From Candidatus Mediterraneibacter intestinigallinarum (lineage in GTDB: Bacteria; Bacillota; Clostridia; Lachnospirales; Lachnospiraceae), in contig DWXI01000027.1 in NCBI GenBank assembly GCA_019119265.1, forward strand, positions 1-44,068: 44,068 nucleotides of DNA, written 5' to 3'. The position numbers and the translations under genes are program-made. Positions 24,524 to 33,584 of this stretch are shown here, one piece after another; position 1 is the stretch's first letter, and the number at the start of each line of letters is the position of its first letter. The notes below the pieces were generated by a model. That model saw only the letters and a program-made list of their open reading frames with translations. It had not been told where the DNA came from and searched no databases.

Positions 24524-25165
24524 ATGATCACAGTAGATGCAATGGGCGATATCTGCCCGATCCCGGTGGTGAAGACGAAAAAAGCTCTTGGAGAACTGAG
24601 CGGGCCGGGAGAGATCGAGGTTTTAGTGGATAATGAAACAGCAGTAAAGAACGTGACAAAGATGGCGAAGAGTTCCGGAGCTTCAGCAGAGTCAGAACAG
24701 CTGGGCGAAAAGCAGTACAGGGTGCTGATCACGGTGGGAGAAGCAGCGGCAGAGCAGCTTAAGAGCGCACATAAATCAGACGCGCAGACGAAGGCCCGGC
24801 CGGATACAGATGCCGGATGCAGGACGTGTGTGGGCACAGTGGTGGCTGTCGGTTCTGACATGATGGGAGAAGGCAGTGAAGAACTGGGGCATATCCTCAT
24901 GAAGAGTTTTATTTTTGCCTTGACCCAGCTGGATGATCTGCCGGATAAGATCCTTTTCTATAACGGCGGGGCAAAGATCACCATTGAGGGTTCCGAGAGC
25001 CTTGAAGATCTTAAAACACTGGAGGAACAGGGAGTTGAGATCATGACATGTGGGACCTGTCTTGATTATTACGGGATTAAAGATAAGCTTGCGATCGGCA
25101 GCGTGACAAATATGTACAGCATTGTAGAGACGCTTCAGAGTGCAATGAACGTGATCCGCCCGTAG
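24524..25165 (+). CDS. yedF: YedF, selenium-metabolism TusA-like/DsrE-like protein
   Basis: A protein of about 213 residues: an N-terminal TusA-like domain with the sulfurtransferase motif GDICPIPVVKTKKAL, a hinge with CRTC, and a C-terminal DsrE-like domain ending MTCGTCLDYYGI. This two-domain order is typical of YedF, a protein tied by comparative genomics to selenium use, possibly as a selenium or sulfur carrier. ATG at 24524 is about ten bases after AAGGAG. It lies directly upstream of selD. Confidence 0.88.
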   Translation: MITVDAMGDICPIPVVKTKKALGELSGPGEIEVLVDNETAVKNVTKMAKSSGASAESEQLGEKQYRVLITVGEAAAEQLKSAHKSDAQTKARPDTDAGCRTCVGTVVAVGSDMMGEGSEELGHILMKSFIFALTQLDDLPDKILFYNGGAKITIEGSESLEDLKTLEEQGVEIMTCGTCLDYYGIKDKLAIGSVTNMYSIVETLQSAMNVIRP

Positions 25166-25172
25166 AACGATT

Positions 25173-25199
25173 CCTGTTTTTGGTGTCGGAAAAAACAGG
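25173..25199 (+). other. AT-rich hairpin in the yedF-selD gap
   Basis: CCTGTTTTT (25173-25181) and AAAAAACAGG (25190-25199) pair, with GGTGTCGG in the loop. There is no downstream T tract; it may be an mRNA processing or attenuation site for selD. Confidence 0.35.
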
Positions 25200-25250
25200 T
25201 TGCCGTGGTGGACAACAGCTTTAGAAACAGACTGTAAGAGGTGCAGAAAT

Positions 25251-26315
25251 ATGAAGGAAGAAATCCGTCTGACACAATTTGCAAAACATGGAGGATGTGC
25301 GGCAAAAATCGGGCCGGACACACTTTCCCGCGTACTCGGACGGCTGCCGAAGTTCAGCGATCCGGACCTGATCGTCGGATTTGAGACGTCGGACGATGCG
25401 GCGGTATATAAGATCACAGATGATGTGGCAGTGATCCAGACACTTGATTTTTTCACTCCGGTGGTCGATGATCCCTATACGTTCGGCCAGGTGGCGGCCA
25501 CTAATGCATTAAGCGATGTATACGCCATGGGCGGGGATCCCAGGATCGCATTGAATATCGTATGTTTTCCGGGAGATCTTGATCCGGATATCTTAGGAGA
25601 GATATTAAGAGGCGGTGCTGACAAAGTAAGAGAAGCAGGAGCTGTCCTTGTAGGCGGTCACTCGATCCAGGACGATGTGCCGAAATACGGATTGTCCGTG
25701 ACCGGGCTTGTGCACCCGGATCGTGTGTATAAAAATTTCGGATGCAGGAAGGGCGATGTGCTGATCCTTACAAAACAGCTTGGCAGCGGAATCATCAACA
25801 CGGCGGTAAAAGCGCAGATGGCATCGCCGGAGGCTGAGCAGGAAGTGATCCGTGTTATGACCACATTGAACAAGAAGGCGAAGGAGACGGCGGCAGACTT
25901 TACCGTACACGCATGTACGGATGTGACCGGTTTCGGGCTGCTGGGACACTGCGCGGAGATGGCGGACGCCAGCAAAGCAGTGATCGAGCTCGGAGCAGGA
26001 GGAATTGCTTTTATGCAGAATGCAGAAGAATATGCCGGGATGGGCCTGATCCCGGGCGGGGCATACAGAAATCAGGAGCATGTAAGCGGCCTTCTGGATG
26101 CCGGCGATGTGGAGGAGGTGTATGTGGATCTGCTCAGTGATCCGCAGACTTCAGGCGGATTATTGTTTGCTGTGCCGGAAGACGAGGCAGAGCGCATGCT
26201 GCAGGCATTCGAACAGGCAGATCTTGGAACAAAAGTCTCAGTTGTCGGAAGGGTGCTTGAGAGTGGTGTGGATAAGCCGTGCATACGGCTGCGTAATAAG
26301 GCGGAAATGCGATGA
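25251..26315 (+). CDS. selD: Selenophosphate synthase (selenide, water dikinase)
   Basis: SelD makes selenophosphate from selenide and ATP, the selenium donor for all known selenium uses. The 354-residue protein starts at ATG 25251 after AAGAGGTGCAG. The catalytic pair is C16 and K19 in KHGGCAAKIGPDTL, and the site is Cys, not selenocysteine (no in-frame TGA). FETSDDAAVY, TLDFFTPVVDDP and TGFGLLGH are conserved ATP and metal residues. It follows yedF and overlaps lysR by four bases. Confidence 0.95.
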   Translation: MKEEIRLTQFAKHGGCAAKIGPDTLSRVLGRLPKFSDPDLIVGFETSDDAAVYKITDDVAVIQTLDFFTPVVDDPYTFGQVAATNALSDVYAMGGDPRIALNIVCFPGDLDPDILGEILRGGADKVREAGAVLVGGHSIQDDVPKYGLSVTGLVHPDRVYKNFGCRKGDVLILTKQLGSGIINTAVKAQMASPEAEQEVIRVMTTLNKKAKETAADFTVHACTDVTGFGLLGHCAEMADASKAVIELGAGGIAFMQNAEEYAGMGLIPGGAYRNQEHVSGLLDAGDVEEVYVDLLSDPQTSGGLLFAVPEDEAERMLQAFEQADLGTKVSVVGRVLESGVDKPCIRLRNKAEMR

Positions 26316-27208
26316 ATCTGAAACAATTGGAAGCTTTTGTACGGGTAGCGGAGACAAAGAGTTTTTCGACAGCTGCAAAGATGCTCTTCCTTACACAGCC
26401 CACGGTCAGTGCCCATATCTCATCGCTTGAGCGGGAGCTTAATACCTGCCTGCTGGTTCGGAATACAAAAGGGGTCGCCCTGTCGGAGGCAGGAAAAGAA
26501 TTGTACGCTTATGCGGAACAGATGCTGGAACTGGAACAGAAGATACGGGAGCGGTTCGGACTTACGGGCAGACAGTCCGGCAGTGTGCTCAGGATCGCTG
26601 CTTCCACAATACCCGCCCAATATCTGCTGCCGGATATCATGGCACGGTTCCGGAAAGAATATCCGGAAGAACAGCTGAAGCTTTTTGAGACAGACAGCAG
26701 CGGAGTCGTAGATATGATCCGGTCGCATAAGGCGGATGTGGGATTTACCGGTACTGTGCTTGAGAAAGGCAGCTGCACTTATATTCCCTTTTATCAGGAT
26801 GAACTGGTCATCCTGACGCCTGCAGCGGAAAAATACAGAGCGAGAAAAGACGCTGACATTGCATCGTGGATACTGGAGGAGCCGGTCATCTTAAGAGAAG
26901 AAGGATCTGGTACAAGAAAAGAGGCGCTCCGGCTCCTTGCTCAGACAGGGATTGATATAACGAAACTGAATGTGGCTGCGATGATGGAAAATCAGGAGAC
27001 GATCAAACGGTCAGTTGGGAGCGGCATGGGGATATCTATTCTCTCAAAGCTGGCCGCAAGAGAAGAGATCAACAGCGGAAAGCTTCTCGCGTTTCCTCTG
27101 GGAGAGACGGGCGGGAAGCGGAATATCAATGTAGTTTATGATGCGGGATATCCGAGCCTTCCCGCGGCAGACAGATTTATAAAAACAGTGAAGCAGATGT
27201 ATCTGTAA
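26312..27208 (+). CDS. LysR-family regulator linked to selenium metabolism
   Basis: A 298-residue LysR protein: HTH at residues 1-60 (LKQLEAFVRVAETKSFSTAA) and a periplasmic-binding-like effector domain. ATGA overlap with selD shows translational coupling. LysR proteins of this type sit next to selD and yedE in many selenium-using Firmicutes and are thought to control selenium genes; a selenium ligand is not proven. It ends at a terminator at 27252, and a new promoter follows for the next genes. Confidence 0.88.
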   Translation: MNLKQLEAFVRVAETKSFSTAAKMLFLTQPTVSAHISSLERELNTCLLVRNTKGVALSEAGKELYAYAEQMLELEQKIRERFGLTGRQSGSVLRIAASTIPAQYLLPDIMARFRKEYPEEQLKLFETDSSGVVDMIRSHKADVGFTGTVLEKGSCTYIPFYQDELVILTPAAEKYRARKDADIASWILEEPVILREEGSGTRKEALRLLAQTGIDITKLNVAAMMENQETIKRSVGSGMGISILSKLAAREEINSGKLLAFPLGETGGKRNINVVYDAGYPSLPAADRFIKTVKQMYL

Positions 27209-27251
27209 AAGTGTATTTTGACAGGATCACTGAAGTATATTGTACAGGAAT

Positions 27252-27294
27252 GCCACTTATAGATGAATTCTATAAGTGGCGATTTTTTATTTTT
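27252..27294 (+). terminator. Terminator after the LysR gene
   Basis: GCCACTTATAG (27252-27262) and CTATAAGTGGC (27270-27280) form a perfect 11-bp stem followed by GATTTTTTATTTTT. Confidence 0.9.
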
Positions 27295-27302
27295 GTTTTC
27301 GA

Positions 27303-27332
27303 TTAGACGTAATTGATAAAGAAATCTATACT
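27303..27332 (+). promoter_or_regulatory. Promoter of the desulfurase-yedE unit
   Basis: TTAGAC, 18 bases and TATACT (27327-27332) lie 38 bases before the ATG, directly after the terminator; the LysR protein may act here. Confidence 0.5.
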
Positions 27333-27369
27333 TAAAGTGTACATCGCACACAAAAGGAGTTGAAGACCT

Positions 27370-28506
27370 ATGATCTACATGGATAACGCGGCAACTACAT
27401 TACATAAACCGGACGCTGTCAAAGAGGCTGTCCTCGCCGCATTTGATACAATGGGAAATGCCGGAAGAGGAGCGTCAGAGCCGGCTTTGGACGCATCGAG
27501 AGTAATCTACGCCACAAGGGAAAAGCTGGCGCATTTTTTCAATGCCGAATCGGCATCCCGTATCGTATTTACGGCAAATTCGACAGAGAGTCTAAACATT
27601 GCCATAAAAGGGCTGTTCTGTTCCGGAGACCATGTGATCACGACCGTACTGGAACATAATTCTGTTTTGAGGCCCTTATATGAATGTCAGGAACATGGGG
27701 TAGAAGTCTCAATCCTTGGATGCGATGAAAAGGGAAATATCTCATATGACGAGATGGAGAATGCAGTAAAGGACAATACGAAGGCGGTTGTCTGTACGCA
27801 TGCGTCGAATCTGACGGGCAATATGATCGACCTGGACAGAGTGGCGAAGATCACAAAGGAGCACGGGCTGCTTCTCATTGTGGATGCGTCTCAGACTGCG
27901 GGTGTATGGCCCATCGATGTTCAGAAAACAGGGATCGATGTTCTTTGTTTCACCGGACACAAAGGCCTGCTCGGACCCCAGGGGACCGGCGGGATGTATG
28001 TGAGGACAGATGTCGAGATCCGTCCACTTCTCTCCGGAGGGAGCGGGATCGATACTTACAATCCGCATCATCCGTCACAGATGCCGACGGCTCTGGAAGC
28101 CGGAACGCTGAACGGGCACGGGATCGAAGGTCTCAGGGCAGCAGTCTCGTATCTGGAAGAGACCGGACTGGATGTGATCCGGGAGAAGGAACAGTCTTTG
28201 ATGTGGCGCTTTTATAAAGGTATTTCCCGTATATCCGGTATTAAAGTGTATGGTGATTTCAGCACACGGAAACGTGCGGCTATCGTATCGTTTAATATCG
28301 GAGATTATGACTCTTCGGAAGTCAGTGATGAGCTGAATATGGAGTACGGGATCGTGACGCGTCCGGGAGCCCACTGTGCGCCGCTCATGCACAGAGCACT
28401 TGGAACCGTGGAACAGGGAGCCGTCAGGTTCAGCTTTTGCCACTACAATACGGAAGAAGAGGTCGATACCGCCATCCGGGCGGTGGAAGAACTGGCACAG
28501 GAATGA
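27370..28506 (+). CDS. Cysteine-desulfurase-like aminotransferase V protein (EF2568 type)
   Basis: A 378-residue PLP enzyme starting MIYMDNAATTLHKP. The PLP lysine is in CFTGHKGLLGPQGTGG, and the active-site cysteine in the loop TRPGAHCAPLMHRALGT. The family includes the E. faecalis EF2568 type, found beside selD and genes for a selenium-dependent molybdenum hydroxylase cofactor. It probably releases sulfur or selenium from cysteine/selenocysteine to feed SelD or a carrier such as the TusA-like protein downstream. The substrate is inferred. Confidence 0.86.
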   Translation: MIYMDNAATTLHKPDAVKEAVLAAFDTMGNAGRGASEPALDASRVIYATREKLAHFFNAESASRIVFTANSTESLNIAIKGLFCSGDHVITTVLEHNSVLRPLYECQEHGVEVSILGCDEKGNISYDEMENAVKDNTKAVVCTHASNLTGNMIDLDRVAKITKEHGLLLIVDASQTAGVWPIDVQKTGIDVLCFTGHKGLLGPQGTGGMYVRTDVEIRPLLSGGSGIDTYNPHHPSQMPTALEAGTLNGHGIEGLRAAVSYLEETGLDVIREKEQSLMWRFYKGISRISGIKVYGDFSTRKRAAIVSFNIGDYDSSEVSDELNMEYGIVTRPGAHCAPLMHRALGTVEQGAVRFSFCHYNTEEEVDTAIRAVEELAQE

Positions 28507-28575
28507 AAATACGTGCCGGAAAAACGGCATGGGAATGAGAGACTGTGCCGGGGATAAGCAGGAGGGAAAAGAAAC

Positions 28576-29673
28576 ATGAATTTATCTGATTCAAAGAAGA
28601 AACTTGCGCTGGCAGGTGTCGTCTGCGGAATTGTAGCGGCGTGCCTGGGATATTTCGGAAATCCGGCAAACATGGCGTTCTGTATCGCATGTTTTATCCG
28701 TGACACGGCGGGAGCTCTGGGACTTCATTCCACAGAGACCGTACAGTATGCAAGACCGGAGATTATCGGTCTTGTGCTGGGTTCATTTATCATCTCTGTG
28801 GCGACAAAAGAGTATCGCTCCACGGCCGGATCGTCGCCTATGGTACGTTTTGTCCTGGGGATGATCCTCGCCATCGGTTCTCTTGTATTTCTGGGATGTC
28901 CGCTCCGTATGATCATCCGCATGTCCGCAGGAGATCTGAACGCATGGATCGCATTGATCGGCTTCGTCCTCGGAGTGGGAACAGGCGTTATCGCTCTTAA
29001 GAAAGGCTTCAGCCTCGGACGTGCACATCTGACGAACCGTATGAGCGGAGGCGTGCTGCCGGTGCTGATGTTGGGAATCCTTGTGCTGGCTCTTGCAACA
29101 ACTCTGTTAAAGAGCAGTCAGAGCGGTCCGGGAAGCATGCACGCGCCGATCATTCTTTCTCTGATCGGCGGACTGATCTTCGGGGCGTTTGCCCAGAAGT
29201 CGAGGATGTGCTTTGCGGGAAGTATCCGTGACGTGATCCTGATGAGAAACTTTGATCTGCTGACGATCATCGGAAGCTTTTTTGTTGTCATGCTGATCTA
29301 TAATATCGCTACAGGCAATTTTACTCCTGCATTCGATACTCCGGGGGTGATCGCTCACTCTGAACACCTATGGAATATTCTCGGTATGTATGCGGTAGGA
29401 TTTGCCGCGGTGCTTGCAGGCGGCTGCCCGCTGCGTCAGCTCATCCTTGCAGGTCAGGGATCGTCGGATTCTGCCATGACTGTGACCGGCATGTTTATCG
29501 GAGCGGCGCTGGCTCACAACCTAGGGCTTGCGGCGAGTGCAACAGCTCTCAATGCAGAGACTCAGGAAGTCGCAGCGGGAAGCGTGCCGCTGAATGGAAA
29601 AGTGGCGGTCATCATCTGCATTGCGGTATGTTTTGTAATCGGCTTTTTCAATAAAAGAAGCGAAAATAAATGA
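28576..29673 (+). CDS. yedE: YedE-family putative selenium transporter
   Basis: A 365-residue membrane protein with about nine to ten hydrophobic segments and the two half-repeats of the YeeE/YedE family: GCPLRMIIRMSAGDLNA near residue 114 and GGCPLRQLILAGQGSSDSA near residue 280. The Cys in each GCPLR motif is thought to handle the chalcogen. Such proteins next to selD, yedF and SirA/TusA genes are considered selenium importers. The start ATG has GGAGGG upstream. It is followed by the TusA-like gene. Confidence 0.88.
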   Translation: MNLSDSKKKLALAGVVCGIVAACLGYFGNPANMAFCIACFIRDTAGALGLHSTETVQYARPEIIGLVLGSFIISVATKEYRSTAGSSPMVRFVLGMILAIGSLVFLGCPLRMIIRMSAGDLNAWIALIGFVLGVGTGVIALKKGFSLGRAHLTNRMSGGVLPVLMLGILVLALATTLLKSSQSGPGSMHAPIILSLIGGLIFGAFAQKSRMCFAGSIRDVILMRNFDLLTIIGSFFVVMLIYNIATGNFTPAFDTPGVIAHSEHLWNILGMYAVGFAAVLAGGCPLRQLILAGQGSSDSAMTVTGMFIGAALAHNLGLAASATALNAETQEVAAGSVPLNGKVAVIICIAVCFVIGFFNKRSENK

Positions 29674-29714
29674 ACTGTTACAACTGGAAATAATAAGAGA
29701 AAGAAGGAATAAAG

Positions 29715-29927
29715 ATGAAGGAAGTAGATGCAAGAGGACTTTCCTGCCCGGAGCCGATGATGCTTACGGAAGAGGCGGTCAAAAGCGAAAAAGGAGCCAT
29801 AAGAATTCTTGTGACAGAACCCCATCAGAGGATGAATGTGGAGAAATGTGCGAGAGATCACGGAAGAGAGTATACATCGACAGAGACAGAGGACGGATTT
29901 GTCGTTGTGATCGAGCCGCAGAAGTAA
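29715..29927 (+). CDS. TusA/SirA-like sulfurtransferase-type carrier
   Basis: A 70-residue TusA-like protein. The motif ARGLSCPEPMMLTEEAVK carries the CPxP cysteine that binds persulfide or selenide. It lies 41 bases after yedE and six bases before the DUF3343 gene, an arrangement seen in selenium-using Clostridia. It may receive selenium from YedE or from the desulfurase and deliver it to SelD, which is inference. Confidence 0.9.
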   Translation: MKEVDARGLSCPEPMMLTEEAVKSEKGAIRILVTEPHQRMNVEKCARDHGREYTSTETEDGFVVVIEPQK

Positions 29928-29932
29928 AGCAT

Positions 29933-30169
29933 ATGAGAAAGAAAGAATTAAAACTTGTAGTTACATTTCATACGACAGCGGATGCTATGGCTATGGAGAA
30001 AGCCTGCCGGGAACTGGATGTTCCGGGCAGGCTGATTCCTGTGCCGAGAGAGATATCCGCAGGGTGCGGGCTTGCATGGTGCGCGCCTCTTACAGAGAGA
30101 GAACGCCTCGCCGGAGTGATGGTAGAACGAGGAATCGAGCAGGAGGACCTGCATGAGTGCATGCTTTAA
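29933..30169 (+). CDS. DUF3343 protein, putative Se/S carrier-like
   Basis: A 78-residue protein from ATG 29933; a longer in-frame extension overlaps tusA and is rejected. The GCGLAWCAP motif with two cysteines is characteristic of DUF3343. The family is associated with YedE/SirA neighbourhoods and is listed as a putative selenium/sulfur carrier; biochemistry is lacking. It is the last gene of the cluster. Confidence 0.85.
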   Translation: MRKKELKLVVTFHTTADAMAMEKACRELDVPGRLIPVPREISAGCGLAWCAPLTERERLAGVMVERGIEQEDLHECML

Positions 30170-30234
30170 GCGTGACGAGTGTGCATGCGGAGCGGCGATT
30201 AGGTATGAACTGTTCCGACCATCTCTTTATCACA

Positions 30235-30263
30235 TTTACAACACAGAACTTTCACACAATACT
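30235..30263 (+). promoter_or_regulatory. Possible promoter of the Gld-type operon
   Basis: TTTACA (30235-30240), 17 bases and AATACT (30258-30263) precede the ABC operon by 48 bases. Confidence 0.45.
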
Positions 30264-30310
30264 GGTACCCTTTTAAACGTATTTAAGTATATGTTCAGGA
30301 GGGTAAAGCT

Positions 30311-31309
30311 TTGATCGAAGTGAGGAATCTGGTAAAAAAATATGGATCTCATTTAGCCGTAGACCATCTGGATTTTAAGATTGAATCCGGACGGATCTAT
30401 GGCTTTTTAGGTCCTAACGGCGCCGGCAAATCGACGACTATGAACATTATGACAGGATATCTCGGCGCGACAGAGGGTGAGGTGCTCATTGACGGACACG
30501 ATATCCTGAAAGAACCTGAAGAGGCAAAGAAGCATATCGGTTATCTGCCGGAACAGCCGCCGCTCTATGTGGACATGACAGTCCGCGAATATCTTGAATT
30601 TGCCGCGGAATTAAAAGGAATCCCGAAAGCAAAAAGAGAGGAAGAGATCACGGAGATAGAAAAGATGGTCCGGATCAAGGATGTGGAGTACCGGCTCATC
30701 AAAAATCTGTCCAAGGGGTACCGTCAGAGAGTGGGGCTTGCACAGGCAGTCCTTGGCTTCCCGGAGATCATCATACTGGATGAACCAAGCGTGGGCCTCG
30801 ATCCCAAGCAGATTATTGAGATCCGTGAGCTGATCCGGAAACTGGCGAAGAAACATACGGTCATCTTAAGTTCTCATATCCTTGCGGAAGTAAGGGAAGT
30901 CTGTGATTATATACTGATCATATCCAAAGGCAGACTGGTAGCCAGCGATACACCGGAAAATCTGGAGAAGATGCTGGGCGAACATAATTCCGTCGAAATC
31001 GAGACCGGGGCGTCACCGTCCGAAGTGCGGCTGATCCTGAAGAACGTGCCGGGAATCGAAATGATAGAGACGCAGGAAAAGGGAGACAGCGTGACATGGG
31101 CAAAGATCACGGAAAAGAAGGGAGAGGATATAAGGGAACGGGTATTTATGGCATTTGCATCTGCAAAGACTCCGCTTCTGACCCTGAAAGCAGCCGGAAT
31201 GACGCTGGAGGATGTATTTATGGAACTGACCCAGAGCGATGCCGTTCCGGATGCGTTTATTGCCAGGACAAAATGGGAGGAGGTCGGAACAGATGCTGGC
31301 GATTTATAA
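30311..31309 (+). CDS. ABC transporter ATP-binding protein, GldA-like
   Basis: A 332-residue ATPase. Walker A is GPNGAGKST (residues 34-42), the signature LSKGYRQRVGLAQ, Walker B IIILDEPSVGLDP and the switch His in ILSSHILAEV. The C-terminal 90 residues form the extra domain typical of Gld-type ABC-2 exporters. TTG at 30311 is used as start because GGAGGG lies seven bases upstream and MIEVRNLVKKYG is the family beginning. It overlaps the permease gene by 17 bases. Confidence 0.92.
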   Translation: MIEVRNLVKKYGSHLAVDHLDFKIESGRIYGFLGPNGAGKSTTMNIMTGYLGATEGEVLIDGHDILKEPEEAKKHIGYLPEQPPLYVDMTVREYLEFAAELKGIPKAKREEEITEIEKMVRIKDVEYRLIKNLSKGYRQRVGLAQAVLGFPEIIILDEPSVGLDPKQIIEIRELIRKLAKKHTVILSSHILAEVREVCDYILIISKGRLVASDTPENLEKMLGEHNSVEIETGASPSEVRLILKNVPGIEMIETQEKGDSVTWAKITEKKGEDIRERVFMAFASAKTPLLTLKAAGMTLEDVFMELTQSDAVPDAFIARTKWEEVGTDAGDL

Positions 31310-32159
31310 AAGAGAACTGAGATCATATTTCCAGTCTATGGTAGGATGCGTATTTATAGCGTTTCTTATCGCTTTTACGGGAATCTACTTTATGGCTTAC
31401 AACCTGATGTCTGGATATCCGTATTTTTCCTATACATTGTCGGGTTCGCTGATCGTTTTTATCGTCGGGATACCGCTGATCACGATGCGAAGCTTTTCAG
31501 AGGAAAGGAAAAACAAGACGGACCAGCTTCTTCTGACAGCCCCGGTGAGTCTTGGAAAAGTCGTTATGGGGAAATATCTTGCCATGGTAACTGTGATCGC
31601 GATCCCGAATGTGATATTCTGCATTTTTCCATTGATCATTAAATCTCAGGGAACCGCGTATCTTACAGTAGATTATATTTCAATCGTTGTATTTTTCCTG
31701 CTGGGATGCGTCTATGCGGCCATCGGAATGTTCCTGTCCTCTCTGACTGAGAGCCAGATCATTGCGTTTATCAGCACTTTCGGCATCCTGCTCGTTCTCT
31801 ATCTGTGGGACGGCATCCTCTCCATGCTGCCCAGCTCTGCGGTCAGCGGACTTGTAGGGGTTCTGATCGCCCTGACGATCGTGGCGTTTTATGTGTGGCA
31901 CATGACAGGAAATATTGTTTTATCCGGCGGGATCGAAGTAGTCGGTGCTGCTGTGGCAATTGTTACATTTATTGTAAAGCAGGAATTATATGAGAATCTC
32001 CTCACAAACCTGCTGGGAAGGCTGGCCCTTGCAAATGTGTTCACGGGTATCACGGAAAACAGCATTGTGGACGTGACTGGGATCGCTCTGTATCTGTCGC
32101 TCATAGCGGTATTTGTCTTTCTGACAATACAGCCGATCCAGAAAAGACGCTGGAGTTAG
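31293..32159 (+). CDS. ABC-2 type permease, GldF-like
   Basis: A 288-residue membrane protein with six hydrophobic segments, starting MLAIYKRELRSYFQSMVGCV, an ABC-2 permease entry. ATG at 31293 lies after GGAGGAGG inside the end of the ATPase gene. It pairs with the ATPase and the GldG-like and DUF4340 proteins in an operon. In gliding bacteria related operons serve motility or secretion; in Firmicutes their cargo is unknown. Confidence 0.88.
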   Translation: MLAIYKRELRSYFQSMVGCVFIAFLIAFTGIYFMAYNLMSGYPYFSYTLSGSLIVFIVGIPLITMRSFSEERKNKTDQLLLTAPVSLGKVVMGKYLAMVTVIAIPNVIFCIFPLIIKSQGTAYLTVDYISIVVFFLLGCVYAAIGMFLSSLTESQIIAFISTFGILLVLYLWDGILSMLPSSAVSGLVGVLIALTIVAFYVWHMTGNIVLSGGIEVVGAAVAIVTFIVKQELYENLLTNLLGRLALANVFTGITENSIVDVTGIALYLSLIAVFVFLTIQPIQKRRWS

Positions 32160-32171
32160 GAGGGCCGGATC

Positions 32172-33584
32172 ATGAATAAGATAAAATCATTGAAAAATAT
32201 ATTTCGTACATCAGGCACGAGACATGGAGCGTACAGCGTGGGCCTGACCGTGCTGGTGCTCGCTGTGGTGATCGTATTTAATCTGATCGTCGGACAGATT
32301 CCGGAAGCTTACCGCAATCTGGACGTGAGCAGCACGAAGATTTACGACATTTCGGACACGACGACAGAGCTTTTAGACAGCCTGGACAGTGAAGTGGATA
32401 TGACAGTGCTGGCGGTAAAAGACAGCACGGACGAAAGGATCACTACATTCCTCAGCCGGTATGCGGCGCTGTCAGACAAGATCAATGTAGAATGGATCGA
32501 TCCGGTGCTTCATCCGTCTGCGCTGACAGACTATGACACGACGGAGGATACAATTGTTGTATCCTGTGAAGATACCGGAAAAACGACAACCGTTTCCTTT
32601 AACGATATCCTCGTGCTGGATGAATATTCCTACTATTATTACGGAACCGAATCATACACAGAATTTGACGGAGAAGGACAGCTCACAGGCGCGGTAAACT
32701 ACGTCACAAATGATACGGACCATACTATCTATCAGACAACAGGACATGGAGAGAGTTCCCTTTCCACAACGATCACCGATCTGATGGAAAAGAACAGCTA
32801 TACACTCTCGGAAGTGAATCTTCTGATGACAACTTCGATTCCGGACGACTGTGACCTGCTTCTGATGTATGCACCCACGACCGATCTCTCGGAGGATGAA
32901 GCCGGGATGCTGCGCAGTTACTTGGCCGGCGGCGGAAAGGCCATGGTCCTGTTTGGAGACACAAGCTCGGCAGAGCTCCCAAATCTTTCGAGCGTTTTAA
33001 GTGAATACGGCATAGTGGCAGCAGACGGATATATTGCAGATCCGGCAAGGTGTTATCAGGGAAATTATTACTATATCTTTCCGGAACTTTCGGTATCAGG
33101 TGATATGGCAGACAGTATTTCTTCAGAGATGGTACTGCTCACCAATGCACACGGCATGAATCTGACCGACCCGGAGCGCGATACGATCTCCACGACCGCA
33201 TTTATGTCATCGTCTGATCAGGCTTATGCAGTAACGGAAGAGACACAGGAGCAGGGAAGTTATACACTTGGTGCAGTTGCCACCGAGACGATCGAGAGCA
33301 CAGAGTCAACAGAGAGCAGACTTACTGTGATCTCGGCAGGCAGCCTGATCGACCAGTCGATCACAGATACATTCCCACAGCTTGAGAATACGCAGATCTT
33401 TATGAATGCGGTGACAGCCAATTTTGAGGGAGTGCATAATCTTTCCATTGAGGCAAAGAGCCTTGGCACAGAGTATAATACAATGCAGCATACCGGCCTG
33501 CTCAGCTTCCTTGTAATATTCGGCATACCGGCCGTGATCCTGACCGGAGGCTTCGTTGTATGGTTCAGGAGGAGAAGAGCATGA
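32172..33584 (+). CDS. GldG-like extracytoplasmic protein
   Basis: A 470-residue protein with an N-terminal membrane anchor (residues about 20-42), a large outer domain and a C-terminal membrane segment (residues about 447-464) followed by FRRRRA. The outer domain starts with RNLDVSSTKIYDISDTTTEL, the form of the GldG/ABC-type uncharacterised domain. The start follows TTAGGAGGGCC. It forms the substrate-facing part of the ABC complex with the next gene. Confidence 0.85.
   Translation: MNKIKSLKNIFRTSGTRHGAYSVGLTVLVLAVVIVFNLIVGQIPEAYRNLDVSSTKIYDISDTTTELLDSLDSEVDMTVLAVKDSTDERITTFLSRYAALSDKINVEWIDPVLHPSALTDYDTTEDTIVVSCEDTGKTTTVSFNDILVLDEYSYYYYGTESYTEFDGEGQLTGAVNYVTNDTDHTIYQTTGHGESSLSTTITDLMEKNSYTLSEVNLLMTTSIPDDCDLLLMYAPTTDLSEDEAGMLRSYLAGGGKAMVLFGDTSSAELPNLSSVLSEYGIVAADGYIADPARCYQGNYYYIFPELSVSGDMADSISSEMVLLTNAHGMNLTDPERDTISTTAFMSSSDQAYAVTEETQEQGSYTLGAVATETIESTESTESRLTVISAGSLIDQSITDTFPQLENTQIFMNAVTANFEGVHNLSIEAKSLGTEYNTMQHTGLLSFLVIFGIPAVILTGGFVVWFRRRRA

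Noticed and set aside
25166-25250. SECIS element or tRNA-Sec near selD
   Set aside because: The hairpin is short and AT-rich, there is no in-frame TGA in selD, and no tRNA-like cloverleaf forms.
29846-29932. Longer start for the DUF3343 gene inside tusA
   Set aside because: Family length fits the ATG at 29933; the extension overlaps the conserved TusA C-terminus in another frame.
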